A stretch of 64,000 bases of DNA from Chaenocephalus aceratus (lineage: Eukaryota > Chordata > Actinopteri > Perciformes > Channichthyidae), in contig CM043800.1 of NCBI GenBank assembly GCA_023974075.1, forward strand, positions 24,370,218-24,434,217. Reading direction: 5' to 3'. The position numbers and the translations under genes are program-made. The notes below the pieces were generated by a model. The model ran no database searches. It was given only the letters and a program-made list of their open reading frames with translations, and was not told the DNA's origin. Of the stretch, positions 13,560-25,167 are shown in pieces (the stretch's first letter is position 1; each line of letters begins with the position of its first letter).

Positions 13560-16500
13560 CCTAACTATAAGCTTTATCAAAAAGGAAGGTCTTAAGCGCA
13601 CTCTTAAAAACGGATAGGGTGTCTGCCGCCCGAACACAGACTGGAAGCTGATTCCACTAATGTGGAGCTTGATAAGAAAAGGCTCTGGCTCCCATTGTAC
13701 TTTTAGAGACTCTAGGAACAACCAACAACCCTGCATTCTTGGAACGCAATGCCCTAGTACAGGGGTGGGGAACCTCCGGCCCCCGGGCCGTATACGGCCC
13801 GCGAGACCATTTGGTACGGCCCTCGAGGTAATTTATAAACACACGCAAAAAAGAAAAAAATGAAAGAAATCTAGACCGCAAAAAAATTAAACAAGCGAGT
13901 GCCTGTTTTTCCTGGCCAAGGTCAGGGTCCTTGAACACAACACGAGCCTAACGTGTCATCACGTGGTATATGTCTCGTCTGACAGGGGTGTCGTGCTGAC
14001 GGAGAGCACCAGAACACCGCTCCGGCACTTCCAAAAATTGCAGTAGCCTACCGATAAGGAGCCGTACACATGCCGCAGTTGTTGCGTGGCTTTGTCTTTA
14101 GTTGTAAGCCCAGTGGCGATCTGTTCATCTGTCATACTGATCAGACAGTCAATAACTTTGTTGTTATTAGCATCTGGTTAGCTAGCTATGCTAACGAATA
14201 TAAGAAGCTTTTTCTCCAACCAGTGAGGTAAAGGCACATCTTTATATGATCATTATTATAAAAAAATAAGATAATAAAGTAATCGGGTATAAAATACTAT
14301 ATGACAGTAACAAAAAAGTTGTTATTAATAAACAAGAATACAGTTTGAAAGGGGAGTGATTTGTAAAATGTCCATAAAGAAAAAGTAAATCTGTTTACAG
14401 TTCTGTTTCATATGGGTGTTGAGAGATGTATCTATAGAGCTCCTAATGTTGCTCTCAAAGTGCACCAGATTGATGCTTTTAACTTCAACATTTAAAAAAA
14501 GATCTTCCTGGGGGAGCATGCCCCCCGGACCCCCCTAGAGGAAGTTAGGTCCCCCCCCACTTTAATCATGTCCACATGGTTAGGAAACTAAATACATTTG
14601 CACACATCTTGTGTCCATATCTTTCTGTGTTGGTGTTCATGCCACAACCGTGCACGTGCATGCATCATCATGGTAAGATATCTGGATTAAGAGGTTGCTT
14701 TTTCTTTGCACAGCATGAAAGAAAGGCCAAATGAATGGGCTGTGATTTTAGTATTTTTAAGCAGAGGTCAATAATTTCTACGGCCCTCAGAGGATGTTGA
14801 AAAAATTGAAATGGCCCTTGAGAGGAAAAAGGTTCCCCACCCCTGCCCTAGTAGGACAGTAGGGTATAATGAGTTCTTTAAGGTAAGATGGCGCCTGCCC
14901 ATTAAGGGCTTTGTAGGCGAGAAGAAGAATTTTAAATTCTATCCTGTGTTCTATAGGGAGCCAGTGTAAGGCAGCCAGAACAGGAGTAATGTGGTCCCTT
15001 TTCCTAACTCTGGTTAGTACACGAGCTGCAGCATTTTGAATCAGCTGAAGCGACTTGACTGACTTCTTGGTACTCCCTGATAATAAAGAGTTACAATAAT
15101 CCAGCCTAGAAGTAACAAATGCATGGACTAGTTTCTCTGCATCGTTTTGAGGCAAGATATGCCTGATTTTTGCAATGTTACGTAGATGGAAGTAGGCGGT
15201 CCTTGAAATTGATTTTATGTGGGCGTTAAAGGATCAATCCTGATCAAATATAACACCAAGATTCCTTACAGTCTCACTGGAGGCCAAATTAATGCCATCT
15301 ATAGTTAGTATATCTTTAGATAATATGTTTCGTAGATTCTTCGGGCCAAGTACAATAACTTCAGTTTTGGTCGTGTTTAACATCAAAAAGGTTATTTAAG
15401 GTCATCCACGTTTTTAAGTCCTTAAGGCAGTCTTGAATTTTATTTAGATTATTAATTTCAACAGGCTTGATTGATAAATATAGTTGAGTATCATCCGCAT
15501 AACAATGAAAGTTTACAGAATGATTCCTTATACTATTGCCTAACGGAAGCATATATAATGTGAACAAAATAGGTCCGAGCACTGAGCCCTGTGGCACTCC
15601 ATGGCTAACTTTGGTTTGTGTGGAAGATTCATCGTTAACACGTACAAACTGAGAGCGTTCAGATAGATAGGACCTAAACCAGCCTAAAGCAGTTCCCTGT
15701 ATGCCAACTAAGTGCTCTAGTCTTTGCAATAGGATATCATGGTCGATAGTATCAAATGCAGCACTGAGATCGAGCAAAACAAGAATAGAGACAAGTCCCT
15801 TGTCTGAGGCTATTAGAATGTCATTTGTGACTTTAACCAGAGCTGTCTCTGTGCTATGATGTGTTCTAAAGCCAGACTGAAAATCTTCAAATAAATCATT
15901 GTTTTTTAAGTAATCACACAACTATTTTGCGACCACTTTCTCAAGAATTTTTGAGAGGAACGGAAGATTAGAAATAGGTCTATACAGTAGTTGGCTAAAA
16001 CCTCTGGATCGAGGTTGTGCTTTTTAAGAAGCGGTTTTATTACTGCAACTTTAAATGATTGTGGAACATAGCCTGATAATAAAGACATATTCATAATATT
16101 TAATAAAGAAGTGCTAATTAATGGAAAAACTTCCTTCAACAGCTTAGTTGGAATTGGGTCTAACATGCACGTTGATGGTTTAGAAGAGAGAATCATTGAA
16201 TTTAATTGTTCAAGGTTTATGGCTGAAAAGCATTCTAGTTTACTATCTAGTGTAATATTAGAACTTACGTTTCCGGGAGCTGTTGATAACACTTTACTGG
16301 TCAAAGGCAAGAGGTCATTAATTTTGTTTCTAAGAGTAACAATTTTATCGTTAAAAAAGCACATAAAATCATTACTACTGAGTGCTATGGGAATAGAAGG
16401 CTCAATCGAGCTGTGGCTCTCTGTCAGCCTGGCTACAGTGCTGAAAAGAAATCTTGCATTATTCTTATTCTCATCTATTAATGAAGAGTAGTAGGCTGCT

Positions 16501-17662
16501 CTCGCTTTACGCAGTGCTTTTTTATATTCATTGAGAGTAATATGCCAAATTAAACGAGATTCTTCAAGTTTAGTGGAACGCCATATCCTTTCAAGTTGTC
16601 TAGACTTTTGCTTTATTTTGCGGGTTTCGGCATTATGCCATGGAGCTAATCTATGTTGTTTTATTTTCTTATTTTTCAAAGGAGCAACAGAGTCTAATTT
16701 TATTCGCAGCGCATCTGTAGCACTATCAACAACATGATCAATTTGGGGTGGTGTACATTTTGTATAGTTTCCTCCCTTACATGCAGACATGCTATCGAAT
16801 TAAGTATTGGTGGAATCTCTTCCTTAAATTTGGCTATAGCATTAACAGATAGGTTTCTGCTGCAAGAGCTTTTGACTAATGCTTTGTAGTCTAGTAACAG
16901 TACTTCAAAAGTTACTAAGAAATGGTCGGATAAAGCAGGATTTTGCGGTTCGACTAATAGTTGCTCAATTTCAATACCATAAGTCAGAACAAGGTCGAGA
17001 GTGTGATTATAGCAGTGGGTTGGTTTATTTACACTCTGACAGAAACCAACAGAATCTAATATAGAGTTAAATGCAACAGTAAGGCCATTTTTATCATCGT
17101 CAACATGAATATTAAAGTCACCTACGATAATTACTTTATCTGTTTTAAGTACCAAAGTTGATAAAAACTCAGAGAATTCTGATAATAATTCTGAATAAGG
17201 ACCTGGTGCACGGTACACTGTAACAAATACAATTGGCTGTAAAGTTTTCCAGGTCGGATGCGTAGGACTAAAAACGAGGTTTTCAAAGGAGGTATAATTT
17301 AATTTTGGTTTAGTATTGATAAGTAAACTTGAGTCAAAGATTGCTGCAACTCCACCTCCTCGGCCCACGCCTCGGGCAATATGAGTATTGATATGGCTGG
17401 GTGGAGTGGCCTCATTTATGCTGACATATTCTTCATGTCTCAACCAAGTTTCAGTGAGACAGCATATATCAATATTATAATCTGATATTAAATCATTTAC
17501 CAATATTGCTTTAGATGCTAGAGATCTTATGTTTAAGAGACCACATTTAATCTTCCTGTTTTGTTGCGCTGTAGTTGTTGTTACATTTACTTTTATTAGG
17601 TTATTATGTATGACATCTCTATTAGGTTTTACCTTAAATTGTCCTTGGGCAGACACACACAC
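13560..17662 (-). pseudogene. LINE ORF2: endonuclease-reverse transcriptase remnant
   Basis: In transcription order, the APE endonuclease lies at about 17575-16800, with LLNIRSL, LTETWL, GDFNIHVDD, HTLDLVL and a SDHF histidine motif. The reverse transcriptase follows at about 16790-15361, with [23 protein letters not shown] and the catalytic [10 protein letters not shown]-terminal segment at 15155-14854 (SRLDYCNSLL, LHWLPI) continues beyond the MITE at 13759-13560 (FKSALKTFLF). The frame shifts near 16780, 15990 and 15370, and the MITE splits the last domain at a PTRA motif. The copy cannot make a working protein, but all catalytic motifs are still readable. Confidence 0.88.
13760..14845. mobile_element. 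hAT-type MITE nested in the LINE, 1086 bp
   Basis: Sixteen-bp perfect inverted termini CAGGGGTGGGGAACCT are flanked by a perfect 8-bp direct repeat CCCTAGTA (13752-13759 and 14846-14853). Removing the element rejoins LINE ORF2. Its interior (14150-14560) shares blocks with the hAT elements at 3462-4381 and 46994-55554, although the termini differ. It encodes no transposase. Confidence 0.95.
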
Positions 17663-17776
17663 CGTTAATATTGGGTATTTTATTGGGTTCGGGATTCCTA
17701 TAGATGACTGCCTAGGAGAGAGCGCAGAGAAGCGTGTAAGACTGCGACTCTGCCTCCTGGTCTCAACTCCAGTTTG

Positions 17777-18270
17777 TCATGGATTAAATCCACAAAGCCC
17801 TGAAATGTTTGCCGAAATGAGATCTGCACCTTCCAAAGTAGGATGAATGCCGTCTCTCTTAATCAGACCAGGTTTTCCCCAGAAGGCTGTCCAATTATTT
17901 ACGAAGCCCACATTGTTTGCTGGGCACCACCAAGACAACCAGCGCTGAAATTATGACATGCGGCTATACATGTCATCATTGATCAGATTGGGGAGGGGAC
18001 CAGAGAAGATTACGGTGTCCGACATTGTTTTAGCATAACTACACACCGACTCCACATTAAGTTTGGTACATTCTGATTGGCGTAAATGAACATCATCACC
18101 ACTGACGTGAATAACAATCCTACTGTATTTACGTTTATTTTTAGCCAGCAGTTTAAGATGCGCCTCAACGTCGCCCGCTCTGGCCCCCGGAATGCATGTG
18201 ACTGTGGAGGCTTCGGTCTCTAAATTCACGTGTCTCATAATACAGCTACCAATAACCCAACCCAGTCTCA
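17777..18270 (-). pseudogene. LINE ORF1 remnant with esterase (SGNH)-like domain
   Basis: The readable protein keeps the order of CR1/L2 ORF1 esterase domains: a VIGSCIMRHVN start block (where a catalytic GDS would be expected), CIPGARAGDVE, a IVIHVSGDD block (usual G-x-N-D), VIFSGPLP, and a RDGIHPT histidine motif near 17850. One in-frame TAA lies at 17951-17953 and the frame ends at 17777. The serine and Asn positions both look mutated. Known ORF1 proteins of this group act in RNP assembly; the esterase role is unsettled. Confidence 0.75.
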
Positions 18271-18278
18271 CGGCATTT

Positions 18279-18359
18279 CGTGTTCACCAACACGATTTTT
18301 AATCTATTGATTCGTGTTCACCAACATGATTTGCCCCTTTTTTCGTGTTGCACAGCACG
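18279..18359. repeat. three spaced hairpin units
   Basis: Units CGTGTTCACCAACACG (18279-18294), CGTGTTCACCAACATG (18313-18328) and CGTGTTGCACAGCACG (18344-18359) are each able to fold into a hairpin. They are spaced 31-34 bp apart and joined by AT-rich linkers. They probably form the sub-terminal region of the long inverted-arm element. Confidence 0.7.
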
Positions 18360-18394
18360 ATTTTAAAAGCAATGTATTTCTACTGCCTGCAGCA

Positions 18395-18768
18395 CGTCTT
18401 TTTCTCCGGTCGGGTCGAGTAAGCCCGGAAGCTGTGTGGTTCATAAAAACATGTTCTTACTCAATATCAAGCCACAGTTATTGCTTTTATTTGAAATCGT
18501 ATAATTTCGGACTTTTGTTGCCGTCTGTGAGGAAAATAAATGGGGCTCAGAGCCTCAGGATACTGAAATCTGTATTTTTTAAATCTTTTTTTCCTTCTAA
18601 TTTGTTATTCTTTTCAAAATAACACACTGTTATTTACTCACCAATAACACTCAATTATCCTTGCTTTTATTTATTGGTTTAATTCCAGAATCTCGGGCTT
18701 TTTTGGCGTCCGTCAGGAACTGAATTTCAAAATAAAAATAACCGGAAACAGACGTAGGCATTTCGAGC
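18395..18768 (+). repeat. left long inverted arm
   Basis: Pairs with 20799-21200. Shared landmarks are the TTTTTCTCCGGTCGGGTCG start, AAATAAATGGGGCTCAGA, and ACCGGAAACAGACGTAGG near the inner end. The right arm carries an extra short duplicated block around GGGGCTCAGA. Confidence 0.9.
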
Positions 18769-19428
18769 GATTACCCAAGATCCTCAGCTATGGTTTTAAG
18801 CTCGCTTATTGGATGTTTTAGCCGCAATGCATGCTGGGATTTGGTGTTTATATGATATGAAATCCGGAAAACATTTTAAAAGAATAAGATAATACTTAAT
18901 TCCGAGTGTTCTTGCTTTTCTCTTTGAAAGTCATCACATAACGGCATTGTAATACACGGTTCGGCTGCATTGTATATTACAGATCTGCCGTAGTTCTTTA
19001 TTTATAGAGCCCTGATGAGAAGACCTTTGGAAAAACTGAGAAAATGCCGCCGAAACTGAATACTTGACGTGGATCATATATATATATTCAACAATTAAAC
19101 AACATCTTCAATTTCTCTTCACACAATACGTCTCCTTGCAGTATCAACACTAATTCGGCTGACTTTTACATTTGATCTAATTCACAGATAGGTTATATTT
19201 ACACCATAACGGTGCACAGCTGATATAAAAGGACTGTAGTTTTTAAAGATATTACTGATTTTCTTTGAATGTAAGAATGTTAAATACTGAGTCTGAAATA
19301 GTATAGCAATATGCTGTAAAATTATGTGAAAGCATGAATAAAACGTGTCCTACACTAATAATACAAAGTTATTATGGCTGTGTGTACCTTGTGTGCACCG
19401 CCTAGTGGTTAAAGCACGTTATTGAATT

Positions 19429-19467
19429 ATTGTTTTTATGTGTTATAATATAACACATAAAAACAAT
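19429..19467. repeat. perfect 18-bp-arm palindrome
   Basis: A 39-nt sequence with two perfect 18-nt complementary arms (ATTGTTTTTATGTGTTAT and its reverse complement) around a 3-nt AAT centre. It lies inside the inverted-arm element. Confidence 0.95.
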
Positions 19468-20798
19468 ATTGTACTCTTAATATTTTTTTCATCAAATATT
19501 ATTTGAATATTTGAATACAAATATGAAGAGTACATACTTTCATAGGGGGAAAGTAGAAGGTCTGTGATAGAAATATAGAATATAAAAAATCAAGAAGATA
19601 CTATAAGTGATCTCTACAATAAAACAGTTTAGTGCAGGATGTACAAAGATATTAATAGGAGGAGGTGCAAAACAGAAAAACGAATTAACCTTTATTTAAA
19701 CATTAAATAACAGATTAAGGTCTTCTTTTAAATAAGAAAAAAACTTTGGGGGTATCTATCTACAGATAAATATTAAGCCTGACAAAGTACTTAACGTCTA
19801 ATATATTGCTTTCCTGCAATGTTAATTATGTTGAAGCACTTATTTTAACTGATATTATACATATGAATTATACTCTTATGTATGTAGATTGAATAAGAAA
19901 TGTGCAGAATATGAATATGTTTAATGGTGGAGGTACACACATATTGATAGATGTCTTGTAATGCACTGTTGAGGAACCTGTGACCCAAGTGTTTCATTCA
20001 TTGCATAACTACACCGTAGTTGTGTATATGATATGTCAATAAACCTTTGAAAATCTTGAAAGGGATGTGAAAATAGCCATAATATACAGTCTTTAATTAA
20101 CTATTAGTAGAGAATAACGAGTAATGAATATACTTTATTACTCGTTTCCATTCATGTCAATTGCAGATACATGTTTAGTCTTCTCAAGCACCAACTATCA
20201 AATATCTCTCCTGATTGTTGGCACTTGACAATCACCTTACCTGAATTTTACTCAGGTCACGTGTAACTAAAGTCTGATTTAAGGGTTGTTTATATTTCAC
20301 ATAATTAATCAGAATCTGCAAAGTAACTCAAATAAATGCAGTGGAGTAAAAATATCAGGTTAACCTCTGAATTGTCGTGGAGTAGAATTACAAAGTAACA
20401 ATGAGCTGTCATGTGGGTATATATTAATGCTATATATTAATGCTGCGCATTATGGACACAAGCAATTTTCACCCATTTATTAATTATATGTTTTACATTT
20501 GATAACACCAATGTGTTTATTACTGGCAACTTCTAATTATGGGAAAAACGAAAACGTTCAGTAGAGACGTCCCATAGAACATTTTGCGAAACACAATAGC
20601 CATGTAGCATGTGTAGTTCTGGGGGGGCGTTCGATTCCAGTTTTGGATAGTCTGGCGTGGTTTCGTTCCATTTCACACAGCTGTTTGACGCTCTGCGTAA
20701 CCTTACGGGGACTGTAGTCCTAAACGATAGCTGGGGATTATGGGTAGTGTAGTGTCTTCGGCCATCCTAAACTCAGAAATGTTGACAATTGCAATGAT

Positions 20799-21200
20799 GC
20801 TCGAAATGTCCCTTATAGGCCTACGTCTGTTTCCGGTTATTTTTATTTTGAAATTCAGTTCCTGACGGACGCCAAAAAAGCCCGAGATTATGGAATTAAA
20901 CCAATAAATAAAAGCAAGGATAATTGTGTGTTATTGGTGAGTAAATAACAATGTGTTATTTTGAAAAGAATAACGAATTAGAAGGAAAAAAATATTTAAA
21001 AATACAGATTTCCGTATTCTGAGGCTCTGAGCCCCATTTATTGTCTGAGCCCCATTTATTTTCCTCACAGATGGCAACAAAAGTCCGAAAATATACGATT
21101 TAAAATAAAAGCAATAATTGTGGCTTGATATTGAGTAAGAACATGTTTTTATGAACCACACAGCTTCCGGTCTCCCACGACCCGACCGGAGAAAAAGACG
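20799..21200 (-). repeat. right long inverted arm
   Basis: Reverse-complement partner of 18395-18768. Its outer edge runs directly into the truncated gypsy 5' LTR at a shared ACG, so its outermost part is lost. Confidence 0.9.
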
Positions 21201-21398
21201 TTATTGGACATAATTCACCTCTCGTATTGTGTTGCCACACGGACCCTTTAGTGGGAACACCTGTAGCGTTAGCTTCCATTCCTGCTTGCTCGTCAAGCAG
21301 AGCAGTTGATGTGATAACCTCTCTGTTATTAATGGCTAATAAAGATTGGAACTCTGTTCTTAATACACCGCCTCCGACTCCCTTTTCCTGGCACTACA
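21198..21398 (+). repeat. gypsy 5' LTR, 5'-truncated
   Basis: Matches 25177-25377 with very few differences (for example GCTTGCTCG versus GCTAGCTCG). It lacks the TGTGGTGAC start seen in the 3' copy. It contains an AATAAA signal (in CTAATAAAGATTGG). Confidence 0.93.
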
Positions 21399-21399
21399 C

Positions 21400-21414
21400 T
21401 GGTGACCTTGACGT
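21400..21414 (+). other. gypsy primer-binding site (tRNA-Trp-like)
   Basis: TGGTGACCTTGACGT begins one base after the LTR. The complement of the vertebrate tRNA-Trp 3' end is TGGTGACCCCGACGTGA, so two internal mismatches are seen in 15 bases. Confidence 0.65.
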
Positions 21415-21433
21415 TTCCGGGAAATTAACGAGC

Positions 21434-22030
21434 ATGGCTGAACGCGATGTGTTCGTAAAGCTGCCGTAATTCTGGGAGCACGCCGCGGAGGCATGGTTCG
21501 GACATGTGGAGGCGCACTTCGCCTGCCGACAGGTCCATGACGGGGACCTGAAATACTACCATGTGGTAGCAGCGCTGGGCAGCTCTGCGTCGTCCAGATT
21601 GGTGGGATTCATCGCAGCCCCCCACATCATGGCAAATATGAGGCGATTAAGGCCCTTCTCCTTAATACATTTAGCTTATCTGCTAAGGAGAGGGCCCACC
21701 AGATACTTGACATTCAAGGCCTAGGAGACAGCAAGCCATCCCAGATTCCCAGAGATTTTCCTGCGTCACTTGCCTCCCCGGGTCCAGACGGCGCAGGCCA
21801 ACACGCCTGTCACGGAGCCCCGTGCTTTGGCTGAGGAAGCAGATCGTTTTTTCCTGGCTACACAACAGCCCGGTGCAGAGACGTTAGCCGCAACGCTCAG
21901 CGGCCCACCTGCAGTCAAGAAAGCGTAGCGGAGGCCGGACACGGCTGTGGCGAGCCGGCGTGGAGACGCCGGAGAGTGCGTTTACCACGCACGTTTCGGG
22001 ACAAGGGTGAAGAGATGCATCGCTCCGTGA
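21434..22030 (+). pseudogene. gypsy gag remnant
   Basis: Begins with an ATG and MAERDVFVKLP, then a stop in place of a Glu codon (TAA at 21467-21469). It then continues with FWEHAAEAWFGHVEAHFA. A frame change near 21625 leads into KYEAIKALLLNTFSLSAKER and, after a further change, to FLRHLPPRVQTAQANTP, RALAEEADRFFLA and the C-terminal Cys/His block YHARFGTRVKRC. A second stop is at about 21926. This is the standard order for this gypsy gag type. The copy is not translatable as a whole. Confidence 0.85.
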
Positions 22031-25000
22031 AGCTACAAACCCCCGGGAAACGGAGGGGCCAGCGCTCAGTAGTGGCTCTGAGCGTCGGCGGCACGTGCAG
22101 GCTCCTCTTCGTCAGCGACAGTGTTTCAGGGAGCCTGTTTCTGTGTGACACGGGCGCTCAACGGAGCGTAGTTCCAGCGTTGAGTGAAGACGTCGCCCGT
22201 GGGGGACATGGACCGTGATTGACGACGGCTAACGGCGGTCCCATTCGCACGTACGCCGTGAGGCCTATGTGTCTGTGCATCGGAGGACAGCGTTTCAGCT
22301 GGGATTTCGTGACAGCGGACATTTCTTTTCCCCTCCTCGGAGCGGATTTTTTGTGTGCTGATGGACTCTTAGTGGACGTTAAGAATAGGTATTTGGTTGA
22401 TGCCTTAACGTTTTCTTCCCTCGTGTGCACACTTGGCAGCGCAGCGTACGACGGGCTGTCAGGCTCGCTGTCAGGGGCAGACACGTTTCTCAGACTGTTG
22501 GCCGAGTTTCCAGACCTGTCGCTACCCACCTTCTCTGCGCTTACCACTAAGCATGGCGTGGAACACCACGTCACTACCGGGGGGCCTCCTGTCTACGCCA
22601 GGGCCCGGCAGTTGAACCCTTCTAAGCTGGGTGTAGCGAGGGCGGAGTTCGCAACCATGGAGCGCCTGGGCATTATCCGCCGCTCCGACAGTCCTTGGGC
22701 TTCCCCCTGCACGTCGTTCACAAACCGGGGATTACCGCCGACTCAACGACGCCACTACGCCTGACCGCTATCCGGTGCCGCACATTCAGGACTTTTCGGC
22801 GCATCTGGCCGGTACGGGGGTGTTTTCCAAGGTGGACCTGGTGCGTGGATACCACCAGGTGCCCATGCACCCCCTGGACATTCCCAAGACAGCAGTGATA
22901 ACGCCTTTTGGACTTTTTGAGTTCCTGCGGATGCCTTTTGGACTCAAGAATGCCGCTCAGACGTTCCAGCGCCTGATGGATTCGGTGGTGCGGGACCTGC
23001 CGTTTGTGTTTGTCTACCTCGACGACATACTCGTCGTCAGCGCTTCAGTGCAGGAGCACCTGTCCCACCTCCGAGCCCTTTTCACACGGCTCAACGAACA
23101 CGGATTAATCATCAATCCTGCAAAGTGCCAGTTCGGGGTGTCGGACATCGATTTCCTGGGGCACCGCGTCACCAAGGGCGGTGCGACACCTCTGCCAGCG
23201 AAGGTAGAGGCTGTTGCGGCTTTTCCTCGTCCGCTCACAGCCCGGTCGCTCCGTGAGTTTCTGGGGATGGTGACTTTCCACCACCGTTTCATCGCCCGGG
23301 CCGCACACATCATGCGGCCGCTGTATGAAGCGTTGAAAGGCAAGACCCCGTCCAGGAGATCGACTGGACAGCAGAGGCGGACGGCGCTTTTGCTGAGGTC
23401 AAGACCGCGTTGGCTCAGGCGGCTTTGCTGGCACACCCATCATCTACGGCTCCATCACCACGGACGCGTCGGACTACGCGGTCGGCGCAGTGCACGAGCA
23501 GTGGGTGGAGGGCGCTTGGCAGCCGCTCGCCTTTTTCAGCTGCCAGCTGACGCCTAGAGAACGCAAATACAGCGCCTTTGAGCGGGAGCTCCTCTGACTT
23601 TATTTGGCTGTGCGGCACTTCCGTTTCATGCTGGAAGGCCATGAATTTACGGCGTTTGTCGACCACAAGCCGCTCACCTTCGCCATGTCAAAAGTGGCGG
23701 AGCCTTGGTCGACACGTCAGCAGCGGCAGCTGTCCTACATATCGGAGTTCACTACGGACATTAAGCACGTGGCTGGCAAGTCGAACCTGGTTGCTGATTG
23801 CCTCTCCAGGGTCGTCATCGGTGCTGTGCAGTTGGGCCTGGACTATACTCGCATGGCGGCAGACCAGGTCACAGATCCCGGCGTCCAGGCTCTGAAGGTG
23901 GAGAGCGCGGGGCTGCGCTTGGAGGACGTGGTGTTCGGCGACGCGGGCATTACTCTCCTGTGTGACGTCTCTACGGGCCTGGCGCGGCCTGTCGTCCTTG
24001 CCAGCGGGAGGCGTCCTGTGTTCGAGGCTGTGCACGGCCTGTCACACCCCGGCGTTAAACCTTCGGTGCGTTTGGTAGCGGCGAGGTTCGTTTGGCAAGG
24101 ACTGAAAAGGGACGTGAGGACTTGGGCCAAGGAGTGCATGGCTTGTCAACGCGCTAAGGTGCACCGCTACACGAAGCAACACAAGTTGGAGCGTTTCCTG
24201 GTGCCTGAGAGGAGATTTGATCACGTCAACATTGACCTGGTTGGTCCGTTGCCTTCCTCTCAGGGGTTTTCCTACCTCCTCACCATGGTGGACAGAACGA
24301 CCCGTTGGCCGGAGGCGGTTCCCGCTCGTTTCGACATCAGCCGCAGACGTTGCCCGGGCCTTCATTGCAACGTGGGTGTGTCGTTTTGGCACCCCGTCAG
24401 ACATTTCCTCAGACAGGGGCTCTCAGTTCACGTCCGAGCTCTGGAACGCTGTGGCAGGCGGTTTGGGGGTTAAGCTGCACAGGACTACAGCTTAGCACCC
24501 TCAGGCTAACGGCCTCTGCGAGCACTTTCATCACTCCATGAAGGCGGCCCTCAAGGCCGGCCTTACGGACGGTAACTGGGTCGACAAGCTGCCCTGGGTG
24601 ATGCTGGGCCTGAGGACCGCACCTAAGGAAGATCTGCAGTGTTCTACAGCGGAGATGGTCTATGGTCAGCCGCTGAGAGTTCCGGGGGATTTCCTCCCAA
24701 ATGCATCAGCTCCCTGGTCTGCCACGGCCCAGCGAGTTTTTCTGCGTGACGCGGCGGAGGCTTTCGCTCCAGTCCCGACTACTCAGCACGGTGCGCCAGG
24801 GTTTCAAGTTCCCGCGGAGCTACGCTCGGCGGGGCACGTCTTCATTCGTCACGACGCACACAGAGGCCCCCTGCAGCCCCCTTACGATGGACCTTTGGTG
24901 GTCGACACCTGGTGGTCGACATGGGCGGTAAGGCTGAGCACGTCTCGGTTGACCGGGTGAAGGCTGCTCACTTGGATGTGGACCGGCCGGTGGTGCTGGC

Positions 25001-25151
25001 TCGGCCGCCGAGACGGGGCCGACCCCCAGCTTTGATTCCTGTCAGGGAGTGTGGACCTGTTGTTCCGGTCGCTGTACCGACTCCGGTGCGCAAGTCTCGT
25101 GGGGGCAGGCGGATTGTTCCTCCCCGCCATACGGATTTTGGTTACACGTGA
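22031..25151 (+). pseudogene. gypsy pol remnant (PR-RT-RNaseH-IN)
   Basis: Protease: LFLCDTGAQRSVV at about 22140-22180 with a later LLGADFL, separated by a stop at 22216. Reverse transcriptase: about 22570-23330, with the catalytic YLDD at 23015-23026 and a frameshift near 22700. RNase H: TTDASDYAVGAV at about 23460 and a stop at about 23596, then FVDHKPLTFAMSK. Integrase: an HHCC finger ending CMACQRAK near 24140, NIDLVGPLP, SSDRGSQFTSELW near 24410, and a HPQANGLCEH block at about 24496-24527 preceded by a TAG. A YDGPLVV motif near the end resembles a GPY/F module. Several frameshifts and stops show long decay. Confidence 0.9.
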
Positions 25152-25167
25152 ATTCTGGGGGGGCTTG

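Larger units (their letters stand above)
12959..18270 (-). mobile_element. L2-like LINE retrotransposon, interrupted
   Basis: This is a minus-strand non-LTR element. Its 3' end is a tail of about four ATTG units (plus-strand CAATCAATCAAT near 12960), preceded by a 3'UTR whose first bases (TTTATTTATATAGCCCAATAT on plus) are typical of teleost LINE ends. Going upstream come ORF2 (reverse transcriptase and APE-type endonuclease, with frameshifts) and ORF1 (esterase-like). A hAT MITE (13760-14845) sits inside the end of ORF2. The element stops abruptly at about 18270, where an inverted-repeat element begins, so its 5' end is missing. Clade assignment (L2/CR1 group) rests on motif style and the esterase ORF1. 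Confidence 0.85.
18271..21200. mobile_element. element with long inverted arms, superfamily unknown
   Basis: Two arms of about 0.4 kb face each other (18395-18768 and 20799-21200), roughly 90% or more identical by eye. They enclose about 2 kb of AT-rich sequence with no long open frame. Outside the left arm is a row of three short hairpins (18279-18359); the matching outer part is missing on the right, where the gypsy LTR begins. It could be a foldback-type or long-TIR DNA transposon. No transposase or target duplication identifies it. Confidence 0.65.

Noticed and set aside
19390..19420. CTCF-like or tRNA-like motif (CACCGCCTAGTGGTTAAAGC)
   Set aside because: It mismatches the CTCF core at an important position and lacks a tRNA B box.
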